Of a stretch of 15,110 nt of DNA, positions 1 to 6,397 are shown piece by piece. Below the pieces are notes generated by a model. That model saw nothing but the letters and a program-made list of their open reading frames with translations, was not told where the DNA came from and made no database searches. This DNA is from an uncultured Porphyromonadaceae bacterium (lineage in GTDB: Bacteria; Bacteroidota; Bacteroidia; Bacteroidales; Muribaculaceae): positions 1 to 15,110 of the forward strand of contig CAJMDR010000016.1 of assembly GCA_905212215.1 (NCBI GenBank), given 5' to 3'. Position numbers and translations under genes: made by a program. Position 1 is the stretch's first letter; every line of letters begins with the position of its first letter.

Positions 1-80
1 GAGGGGATGAAAATACGCCGGATAGATGGCTGAAGATTGACAAAGAGAATGAAATATTAACTCAACTTCATCATTTTTGA
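1..80 (+). CDS. C-terminal tail of an unidentified upstream protein (partial)
   Basis: One reading frame is open from the left edge of the window to a TGA at 78-80, giving about 25 codons. The tail is hydrophilic and protein-like, containing WLKIDKENEIL and ending in LHHF, while the other two forward frames hit stops within the first 33 bases. The gene's start and most of its length lie outside the window, so no family can be named. It points the same way as the broken regulator that follows, with 85 bp between its stop and that gene's ATG. The stretch is short, so it could also be non-coding sequence that happens to be open. Confidence 0.4.
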   Translation, partial: GDENTPDRWLKIDKENEILTQLHHF

Positions 81-91
81 AATTCGTAAAT

Positions 92-106
92 AAGTTGAAA
101 CAACTT
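92..106. repeat. Short inverted repeat after the upstream stop codon
   Basis: AAGTTG and CAACTT form a perfect 6-bp stem around an AAA loop, 11 nt after the TGA at 78-80. CAACTTCAT occurs both at 63-71 and at 101-109. There is no T-tract, so it would be a weak terminator at best. It may be chance in this AT-rich gap. Confidence 0.25.
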
Positions 107-131
107 CATAGTGAAATTTCCGTTCAAAGAA

Positions 132-162
132 TTTGGAACGTGCAAAATAATTATTACTTTTG
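132..162 (+). promoter_or_regulatory. Bacteroides-type promoter of the broken regulator
   Basis: TACTTTTG at 155-162 fits the Bacteroidota -7 consensus TAnnTTTG, and TTTG at 132-135 fits the -33 element with 19 bp between them. Transcription would start at about 166, which is exactly the ATG proposed for the regulator. Either the mRNA was leaderless or the match is partly fortuitous. Confidence 0.4.
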
Positions 163-165
163 CAT

Positions 166-1976
166 ATGGAAATACTGAAACATCTATTTAAGATTATCCC
201 CAATATTTAGGATTATCCCCAATAATCGTACTAACAGTAGAACGTTTTCACTGTTACGACTTTGTCTGACTCTTATACTTATATGTATAACGGCAGTTAC
301 GGCGATGTCCGCACCACGCATGACTGGAGCTAATCCGGTATCTGCAGCCTCCTTTGCCGACAATTACAAGTCGTTAAGTAATATAGGTTCCCGTAAACTG
401 CTCAAGATGGGCGATTATTACCGCGACATCCGTCATCGTCTTGATAGCGCAATGGCATGTTATTCAATAGTTGCTTCCAGATACAAACCTGATATGGATG
501 ACAAAGAGGCTGAGTTATGCCTTGAAGGGTATTATCAGCGTTGGCAGACACAGTTCTTCGGTTCATGCAATTTCCTGCATGCTCTCGATGACCTTCAGAT
601 GGCAGAAGAAAGAGATAGTGAATAAATATCATCTTCAGGACAACAAGCTAAACTATTCATACGGCTGTGTTTATATGACATTTGCCATGAGTACCGATGA
701 GGACCAGTATGACCAGAAGGCGTCGAATATGCTCCGCAAGGCATTCATACAATCATACAAAGCCAAAGATTACCGCACCATGCATCGTGCCTTTGACAAT
801 CTTGTCAGCATATACAGGGTGCGCAAAAACATAGATAGTATCAGCAACGAGGCCAACATTCTCTATAAACTCAAGGAGCCTGAAATGTGGCGGCGCGATG
901 TTTCACTTTTGATTTTTGAAGGAACGAGGGCCATTGAGAAAAATCAGCTTCCATCGGCATGGGACAAATTCAACAAACTTATAAAAGTACTGCCGAGGGA
1001 TGTTGAGAACAGTCGTTATCTTGCCGCGAGTTTTCTGAAGAGAAGCCGTGTGGAGAAGATGATGAAAAATTACAATGCAGCTATTGCCACACTTGACTCT
1101 GCTTTACACATTACTTATCTATATGACATTAATGATGTCAGAGTAGGCTTGCTTGCTGCTTTGACAAGTGTCAACCGGTTGAATGGTCAGGAAAAAGAGG
1201 CGGAAGAGACAAACAGTCATTATCTTGCCCTCAAAGACTCTGTCATGAACAGCCGCTATCTGCTGAACTTCGAACAGATTAGCTTCAATGCTGAAAGAAA
1301 CAAGCTACAGCAGGATCTCGGCAGAGCGGAATCTCAGCGTACTTTCCAATTCTGGATGCTGCTTTTGTGCGGCGTTATAATTGTAACCATCCTTTTTTCC
1401 CTATATCTTATAAAGAGGAAGAACAGCGAACTTAAACGTCGTTCGGAGAAACTTTATTTCCAGCTTCAACAGAGTCTCACCGATGAAGATTGGCGTCCTG
1501 CCGACAGAAAAATTCCAGTCGAAGACAAGAGCATAGAAGATAACGGAATAGAGCCGGAATCCGAGGTATCTACCAAATATCAGGGTTCCAAACTGGATGA
1601 AGAAGTCAAACAAAAGCTTGCAGAACGCATCAAAGAAGCTGCCCGCAACGGATCTTTCTTCAATTCTGATTTTACTCTTTCAAAATTGGCAGAGATAGTA
1701 GACAGCCATCCCAAATACATCAGCCAGATTATCAATGAACTTTTCGGCTGTAACTTCTCCACCTACGTGAATCAGATACGTATCAGGGAGGCCATGGTGC
1801 GACTCAGCAACAACGGAGATTATGCTTTCTATTCCATAGAAGGTATAGCCGAGTCTGTGGGATTCAAGTCACGTAGCGGCTTCTCGTTCTGGTTCAAGTA
1901 ATTCTCAGGTCTATCACCCTCCGAATATCGCAAATTAGCTCAGGAAGACCAAAAGAAGAATCTGACTGTTCAATAA
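166..1976 (+). pseudogene. Broken TPR sensor / AraC-type HTH transmembrane regulator
   Basis: The ancestral product resembles a one-component regulator common in Bacteroidota. It would have a hydrophobic N-terminal signal or anchor segment (encoded at about 245-310), a TPR-like helical region outside the membrane, one transmembrane helix (about 1350-1412, containing LLLCGVIIVTILFSLYLI), a charged linker and a C-terminal AraC-type DNA-binding domain (about 1610-1960; FTLSKLAEIV, HPKYISQIINE, IEGIAESVGFKSRSGF). Three lesions break it. A 19-bp tandem duplication at 185-222 shifts the frame of ATG 166 and adds a TAG at 208-210. A frameshift lies near 600-625, best explained by loss of two bases in the GAAAGAGATAG tract. 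A TAA at 1899-1901 stands where the family has Lys, and 24 codons ending SPSEYRK-like follow in frame to the true stop at 1974-1976. Undoing all three gives an uninterrupted frame of 598 codons including the stop. Two shorter open frames (305-625 and 471-1901) are fragments of this gene. The full N-terminal signal segment, read without an ATG upstream of 305, supports ATG 166 as the original start. The target genes are unknown; the LRR gene downstream is one possibility. Confidence 0.85.
185..222 (+). repeat. 19-bp tandem duplication inside the regulator's signal-peptide region
   Basis: Positions 185-203 and 204-222 are head-to-tail copies that match at 18 of 19 bases; the single difference is A191 versus G210. 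Removing one copy joins ATG 166 to the hydrophobic segment and the rest of the regulator in one frame. The second copy carries the in-frame TAG at 208-210. Nineteen is not a multiple of three, so gain or loss of a copy switches the frame. Confidence 0.85.
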
Positions 1977-2039
1977 AAAATGACTATATTTTAACTGTCT
2001 GCTTCCTGACGATACGACAACGTAATTTACGAAAACAGA

Positions 2040-2065
2040 GCTCTTCAAGAGCGGATTCATGAATC
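2040..2065. repeat. Two adjacent palindromes upstream of the LRR gene
   Basis: GCTCTT-C-AAGAGC at 2040-2052 is a perfect 6-bp inverted repeat around one base. GATTCATGAATC at 2054-2065 is a perfect 12-bp palindrome beginning one base later. They lie about 70 bp upstream of the candidate -7 element. They could be an operator, a weak transcript end for the upstream region, or chance. TTCATGAAT recurs at 2098-2106. Confidence 0.35.
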
Positions 2066-2134
2066 TGCACATGATTTAAGTCAATATCAGGTGCCGTTTC
2101 ATGAATTTGCCAAGCCTGATGCTTTTTTGTCGGC

Positions 2135-2142
2135 TAACTTTG
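2135..2142 (+). promoter_or_regulatory. Candidate -7 promoter element of the LRR gene
   Basis: TAACTTTG fits the Bacteroidota -7 consensus TAnnTTTG and would start a transcript near 2146, leaving a leader of about 36 nt before ATG 2182. No TTTG stands at the expected -33 distance; the nearest, at 2106-2109, is 25 bp away. This is therefore a partial match. Confidence 0.4.
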
Positions 2143-2181
2143 CTTCAGAAACAACGAATAACAACCAAACTCTAATAGCTT

Positions 2182-4302
2182 ATGAGAAAATTTATCCTTA
2201 GCTTAAGCTGCCTGTTGGCTATGACCACAATGGGCGCTCCCGTAAAAGTGGGCGATCTATGGTACGAAGTCAACGGTACAAACACAGTCAAAGTTGTTCG
2301 CGACCCTGCCAGTCTCAACAACTCAAATCCTTACAAAGGAGCGTACACTGTACCTTCGACTGTTAACATCAATGGTACAACCTACACAGTAAACGAAATC
2401 GGAGAGAACTGTTTCAGGGGGTCAAGCGTAAACGCCATCACCCTTCCTAACACCATAACCCGTATCGGTTCTTTCGCCTTCGGTTCGACCAGCAGCCTCA
2501 AGTCACTCGTTCTTCCTTCATCCCTACGTGTGTTAGAGAACGAATGTTTCTACTTCTCCGGCCTTAATAAGCTCACCATAGAAGAGGGACTGGACTCTGT
2601 AGGATTCGGTGGCCTCGGCTACATGAACCAGATGAGCGACACCCTCCGTCTGCCGGCATCCTTGCGGGCATTGGCTCCCGGTGCCTTGGGATACTCGCAC
2701 AAAATGGTGGCTTTCAAAGTCGCTGACAACAACCCGTATTGGAAAAGTGTGGACGGTGTAGTTTTCTCAAAAGACGGCAAGACTCTGTTTGCTTTCCCAT
2801 GCTACAAGATGGTGGATGGGGGATATACCTGTCCTTCGGGCGTATCATACATAGAGAAATTTGCATGTGCATATCTCGACCGCCTGACCAGCTTTCAGTT
2901 CTCCTATACTACGGTGGACATAGGTGAGGGAGCTTTCCAGAACTGCCAGAAAATCGAGGAATTCAAACGTGCGACAAGCATCCGCAACATAGGTCCCTGC
3001 GGCTTCTCCAGCTGTACACACCTCATGAACATGGAATTCGGCTATAACCTCCAGCATCTGGATTCAGCCGCTCTTTCGGGTGTGGGATCATACGCAACAG
3101 GACCAGTGAACCTGAACTTCAGCAGTGCCCGCAATCTCCGCTACATCGGTGACTATGCTTTCGGTAATGCCCGTATGCAGACTCTGAGTCTGCAAGCAAG
3201 CGTGGACACTATTTTCCCCACTGCATTCCAGAACTGTTCTAACCTGAAACGTATCGACATCGCGAACGCCAACAAGAAGTTCGCCAGCATAAATGGCTGC
3301 ATCTACGACAAGGACATCACCACTCTGTTGATAGTCCCCGGCGGTCATACCGACGAAATCTTCAACATGCCCAGAGGCGTGAAACATATAGGCCCCAATG
3401 CTTTCTACCGCTGCCTCAATGTCAAGGATATACCTCTTCCTGATGATATGGAGTCTTTCGGAGAACGTTCATTCTATGGAGCAGGCCTTCTCCGCATGAC
3501 CATTCCTGCCGGAGTTTCTTATCTTCCTTTGGAGTGTTTCGCCAGCAGCTCTATTTCAAAAATCGAAATACCCGCAACTGTTACAGGTATGGACGGCGGT
3601 GTCTTCTCAGCATGTGCAAACCTTGAAAGCGCAGTCATGCCCGATGAATTGGACTCTGTAGCTCCCGGCACATTCTTCAACTGCCAGAAGCTCGCCAAAG
3701 TCAACATTCCGAAAAATGCGAATAAAATCGGATACAATTCTTTCGCACAATGCTTCGGCCTGACCAAAGTTGTAGTTCCTGATAAGGTTGAAACAATAGA
3801 GACTGGAGCTTTCCGTACTGCCAACAATCCCATGATACAGGGCAAAATCGACACACTTATCTTGGGTGCCAAGCTGAGCAAGATAGAAGCTGACGCATTC
3901 CTGGGACAGAACGTAATAACCTATATCCAGTGCAACAACTCCGTTCCCGCGGAATGTGATTCCAACGGTATTTTCATGACCAACGTTCACAACAAAGCAC
4001 TGGTAGATGTTCCCACCGGAACACTCAATGTCTACAAGTCTGCCAAAATATGGCGTCTGTTCAAGAACTGGAGAGAGTTCAATCCTACTCAAAGCGTTAC
4101 GACAATCTCCAATGACAACAACGACATCGAATACACCCTCGAAGAAGGTGCTATCGAGTTCAGAGGAGAAGGACAGGTTGCCGTATATTCCGTAACAGGA
4201 AACTGCATCTACACCGGTCAGGCACGCAGAATAGAAGTGCCCCAGAGCGGAATCTATATTCTGTACTGCAACGGTAAGACTGCCAAAGTCATGATCAAAT
4301 AA
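2182..4302 (+). CDS. Secreted BspA-like leucine-rich-repeat protein
   Basis: This 706-residue protein starts with a signal peptide (residues 1 to about 18, MRKFILSLSCLL, likely cut after MGA). Nearly all of the rest consists of LRR_5/BspA-type repeats of the pattern I..(G)..AF..C..L..I.(L/I)P.(S/T)V..I, for example IGSFAFGSTSSLKSLVLP and IGPNAFYRCLNVKDIPLP. Two BspA 'island' modules of the form N..(Y/F).S..G.(V/I)(F/Y).KD...L...P lie near residues 183-223 and 362-402. The repeat array closes near residues 605-645 with a VPTGTLNVYK...W..F.NW.EF module. The final 40 residues (VAVYSVTGNCIY to GIYILYCNGKTAKVMIK) resemble a type IX secretion sorting domain. Such proteins act at the cell surface in adhesion or binding to host or other cells, but the ligand cannot be read from sequence. 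It is transcribed alone, with a terminator about 100 bp downstream. The internal Cys in the signal peptide does not fit a lipobox. Confidence 0.88.
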   Translation: MRKFILSLSCLLAMTTMGAPVKVGDLWYEVNGTNTVKVVRDPASLNNSNPYKGAYTVPSTVNINGTTYTVNEIGENCFRGSSVNAITLPNTITRIGSFAFGSTSSLKSLVLPSSLRVLENECFYFSGLNKLTIEEGLDSVGFGGLGYMNQMSDTLRLPASLRALAPGALGYSHKMVAFKVADNNPYWKSVDGVVFSKDGKTLFAFPCYKMVDGGYTCPSGVSYIEKFACAYLDRLTSFQFSYTTVDIGEGAFQNCQKIEEFKRATSIRNIGPCGFSSCTHLMNMEFGYNLQHLDSAALSGVGSYATGPVNLNFSSARNLRYIGDYAFGNARMQTLSLQASVDTIFPTAFQNCSNLKRIDIANANKKFASINGCIYDKDITTLLIVPGGHTDEIFNMPRGVKHIGPNAFYRCLNVKDIPLPDDMESFGERSFYGAGLLRMTIPAGVSYLPLECFASSSISKIEIPATVTGMDGGVFSACANLESAVMPDELDSVAPGTFFNCQKLAKVNIPKNANKIGYNSFAQCFGLTKVVVPDKVETIETGAFRTANNPMIQGKIDTLILGAKLSKIEADAFLGQNVITYIQCNNSVPAECDSNGIFMTNVHNKALVDVPTGTLNVYKSAKIWRLFKNWREFNPTQSVTTISNDNNDIEYTLEEGAIEFRGEGQVAVYSVTGNCIYTGQARRIEVPQSGIYILYCNGKTAKVMIK

Positions 4303-4402
4303 CATTTGTTCAGACTTTGACTAGATATGTAGAAGATAAAATCCAATTTTGACTCTGTTGGGTTAAATTCTTAAAGTATTATTTTATTATCTGATTGTTT
4401 TT

Positions 4403-4454
4403 ATAACAATAAACCGGTCGGGATGTGGGAACTTCCCGGCCGGTTCTTTGTTAT
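4403..4454 (+). terminator. Hairpin terminator after the LRR gene
   Basis: AACCGGTCGGGA (4412-4423) pairs with TCCCGGCCGGTT (4434-4445) over 12 positions with one T-G wobble and a 10-nt loop. The flanks ATAACAA (4403-4409) and TTGTTAT (4448-4454) extend the stem symmetrically. The GC-rich core with an A-rich left and T-rich right side fits a factor-independent terminator that may work in both directions. Confidence 0.8.
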
Positions 4455-4616
4455 AAGTATGATAATTTGACCTGCTTGCGCACTTTGGATTATTCCTTTT
4501 TTGCCCTGAAATTATTCCGGGGGAAAGAGACCGGAAGAGGGATAAAACAATACAAACCCTTAAATTCCCGTTTCCTAAATCTGAAAATTCCACTTGTTTG
4601 TTGAAGAATTTTTAAG

Positions 4617-4629
4617 GTATCTCAGATAC
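4617..4629. promoter_or_regulatory. Palindrome abutting the rpoD promoter (possible operator)
   Basis: GTATCT-C-AGATAC is a perfect 6+1+6 inverted repeat ending five bases before the -33 TTTG of the rpoD promoter. TAAATTTG at 4630-4637, immediately next to it, also fits TAnnTTTG, so a second overlapping start site is possible. The position suits a regulator binding site, but none is known to me for this motif. Confidence 0.35.
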
Positions 4630-4633
4630 TAAA

Positions 4634-4665
4634 TTTGCACTGAAATAGTTTTATTATTAATTTTG
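4634..4665 (+). promoter_or_regulatory. rpoD promoter, Bacteroides type
   Basis: TTTG at 4634-4637 and TAATTTTG at 4658-4665 match the -33 and -7 elements with 20 bp between them. Transcription would begin at about 4669, giving a leader of roughly 18 nt before ATG 4688. There is no Shine-Dalgarno sequence, as is usual in this phylum. Confidence 0.65.
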
Positions 4666-4687
4666 CAGTAATTTTTGGACAGCATCT

Positions 4688-5548
4688 ATGCGACAACTAA
4701 AGATAACCAAATCCATCACAAACCGCGAGAGCGCGTCTCTCGATAAATATCTTCAGGAAATAGGCCGGGAAGAGCTCATCACAGTACAGGAAGAGGTAGA
4801 ACTTGCGCAACGCATACGCAAGGGCGACCACAAAGCCCTGGATCAGCTCACCCGTGCCAATCTGAGGTTTGTGGTGTCTGTGGCCAAACAATACCAGAAT
4901 CAAGGACTCAGCCTCCCTGACCTTATCAACGAAGGGAATCTGGGGCTTATAAGAGCAGCTCAGAAATTTGACGAGACAAGAGGTTTCAAATTCATCAGCT
5001 ATGCAGTATGGTGGATACGCCAGTCTATTCTTCAAGCTCTCGCAGAACAGAGCCGAATAGTACGTCTGCCGCTGAACCAGGTTGGTTCGTTGAATAAAAT
5101 CAACAAAGAGCTTTCTAAATTCGAACAGGAAAACGAACGTCGTCCGAGCGCAGAGGAATTGGCAGAGAGACTTGACTTAGCTCCCGAAAAGGTGGCCGAT
5201 ACTTTAAAAGTCTCAGGACGACATATTTCTGTCGATGCTCCTTTCGTAGAGGGCGAAGAGAACAGCCTGCTCGATGTACTGGTGAACGATGACTCTCCTA
5301 TGGCCGACACCAACCTTAATCAGGAATCCCTAGCCAAAGAAGTGGATCGCGCTTTGCAACAACTCGGTGAACGCGAACGCGACATCCTGAAGATGTTCTT
5401 CGGGATCGGTTGTCAGGAAATGACACTTGAAGAAATTGGTGCCAAATTCGATCTCACACGCGAACGTGTGCGCCAGATCAAGGAAAAATCAATTCGTAAA
5501 CTGAAAGGGCAGAGAAGCCGATTGCTCAAGAGCTATCTTGGCGAATAA
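4688..5548 (+). CDS. rpoD: Primary RNA polymerase sigma factor (RpoD/SigA, Bacteroidota short form)
   Basis: This protein directs core RNA polymerase to housekeeping promoters. At 286 residues it is the compact Bacteroidota primary sigma, lacking the long N-terminal region 1.1 of the 613-residue E. coli RpoD. Region 1.2 covers about residues 17-50 ([16 protein letters not shown]). Region 2 covers about 51-121, with the core-binding [13 protein letters not shown] and the -10-recognising, DNA-melting segment [19 protein letters not shown]. Region 3 is about 123-205, with RIVRLPLN at its start. Region 4 is about 215-280, with the helix-turn-helix [20 protein letters not shown] contacting the upstream element. 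ATG 4688 gives the family's conserved MRQLKI start, and a good promoter lies just upstream. The beta-barrel gene begins only 32 nt downstream, so the two may be co-transcribed. Confidence 0.97.
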   Translation: MRQLKITKSITNRESASLDKYLQEIGREELITVQEEVELAQRIRKGDHKALDQLTRANLRFVVSVAKQYQNQGLSLPDLINEGNLGLIRAAQKFDETRGFKFISYAVWWIRQSILQALAEQSRIVRLPLNQVGSLNKINKELSKFEQENERRPSAEELAERLDLAPEKVADTLKVSGRHISVDAPFVEGEENSLLDVLVNDDSPMADTNLNQESLAKEVDRALQQLGERERDILKMFFGIGCQEMTLEEIGAKFDLTRERVRQIKEKSIRKLKGQRSRLLKSYLGE

Positions 5549-5580
5549 ATTCTACTGTACCTATTAATAGATCAATTCCG

Positions 5581-6231
5581 ATGACCGATAGACTTACCTG
5601 TTCCCTTGGCAAGATATTGGCCATCGGATTTGTTTTCTTCTTCTCCCTCTATTCCAAAGCCGCTGTACTTGATTCCGTACAGAATACTCCGGATCAGACA
5701 GAAGTGGAAACAGAAGTCATTGAGGAAAATGAAATGGGTGCCCTGTTCCCCGAAGCCGAAAGGCCTGTAAGGGCTGCACGACATTTTTCATGGGGTGCAG
5801 AGGTAGGTTCATCCATTGACCTCACAAGCCACAATCTGACCACTTTCGATGTCAATCTGAACTGCGGATACAGAAATAAGATTTTCCAGCTAATAGGCAT
5901 AGGTTTTGGTGTGCAACGCTCAATTGGCAACAGCAATACTTTTATTCCATTTTACGGCGTCTTACGCACTTCTTTCCGCTCAAAGCCATCTAATTTCTTC
6001 TTCAATCTAAAGGTTGGATATTCATTCAACACACTTTCTTCATCCGACAGTAAAGGCGGATTCCTCCTGTCCACAGGATGCGGCATGGTCCTGAAACGGA
6101 CCCGTTTCCTCACATCTTATATAATGCTCGCCTATGGGTTCTATCACATCAACGAGCATACGGTAAATGATCTCAAACTGGAGATCAACCATGTCGATTT
6201 CGCTCAGATAGCATTCGGCATATCCTTCTGA
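5581..6231 (+). CDS. Small outer-membrane beta-barrel protein, function unknown
   Basis: I do not recognise the family of this 216-residue protein, but its architecture is clear. Residues 1 to about 27 form a signal peptide (ILAIGFVFFFSLYSKA). An acidic linker follows at about 34-55 (TEVETEVIEENE). From residue 68 on there are about eight alternating hydrophobic/polar strands, such as FSWGAEVGSSIDL, FDVNLNCGYR, FQLIGIGFGVQR, FFFNLKVGYSF and FLTSYIMLAYGFY. The chain ends in FAQIAFGISF with the terminal Phe typical of outer-membrane barrels assembled by BamA. This fits an eight-stranded barrel of the OmpA/OmpX size class. It lies between rpoD and an HtrA homologue, a chaperone or protease family that handles unfolded outer-membrane proteins. 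A functional link is inference from position only. Confidence 0.7.
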   Translation: MTDRLTCSLGKILAIGFVFFFSLYSKAAVLDSVQNTPDQTEVETEVIEENEMGALFPEAERPVRAARHFSWGAEVGSSIDLTSHNLTTFDVNLNCGYRNKIFQLIGIGFGVQRSIGNSNTFIPFYGVLRTSFRSKPSNFFFNLKVGYSFNTLSSSDSKGGFLLSTGCGMVLKRTRFLTSYIMLAYGFYHINEHTVNDLKLEINHVDFAQIAFGISF

Positions 6232-6255
6232 CTTTTACCACAAAGCACATGAAAT

Positions 6256-6297
6256 GCCAACAATTTTATGAATTGTTAGCATATGGTCGTACCATAT
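6256..6297. repeat. Two back-to-back hairpins in front of htrA
   Basis: GCCAACAATT (6256-6265) pairs with AATTGTTAGC (6271-6280) at nine of ten positions around a TTATG loop. The next base starts ATATGGT-CGT-ACCATAT (6281-6297), a perfect 7-bp inverted repeat around three bases. They lie 25 bp after the barrel gene's stop and 100 bp before htrA. They may end the upstream transcript, although no T-tract follows, or act as operators for htrA. The 6232-6397 gap contains no clear full promoter; TAATATTG at 6340-6347 is a one-mismatch -7 candidate. Confidence 0.5.
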
Positions 6298-6397
6298 ATT
6301 AAACTTTCCTAAATTCGGGAGCGTTTCCAACTCAGAGTGTAATATTGGCACTCCATTTGTCATTATATACAAAAGCGTAAACAGAAAACCAGAATAT

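Larger units (their letters stand above)
1977..2181 (+). other. Gap between pseudogene and LRR gene, with an anonymous open frame
   Basis: This 205-bp gap holds two palindromes, a candidate -7 element and one frame open from a TGA at 2007-2009 to a TAG at 2199-2201 (63 codons). That frame has no ATG near its beginning, but its translation looks protein-like (it contains RALQERIHESAHDL and VPFHEFAKPDAFL). It runs 20 bp into the LRR coding sequence in another frame. It may be the remnant of a decayed gene, in keeping with the decay next door, or chance. I do not recognise any family and do not call it a gene. Confidence 0.25.
4303..4687. other. 385-bp intergenic region between the LRR gene and rpoD
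   Basis: This stretch holds the hairpin terminator at 4403-4454, a palindrome at 4617-4629 and the rpoD promoter at 4634-4665. Between 4455 and 4616 I see AT-rich sequence with no convincing gene, RNA or repeat. A 68-codon open frame on the reverse strand (4387-4593) runs through the terminator and is not protein-like. Confidence 0.7.

Noticed and set aside
471..1901. A 476-residue open frame that could be called a gene starting at ATG 471
   Set aside because: Its first 46 or so residues are out of frame with the TPR region, which is encoded up to about 610 in another frame. It is the larger fragment of the broken regulator, not a gene with its own start.
3607..4305. A 232-residue reverse-strand open frame inside the LRR gene
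   Set aside because: It lies fully opposite an intact, repeat-rich coding sequence and has no domain or signal. It is a shadow of the LRR gene.
6340..6347. TAATATTG as an htrA promoter -7 element
   Set aside because: It differs from TAnnTTTG at one base and has no TTTG at the -33 distance, so I mention it but do not list it as a promoter.
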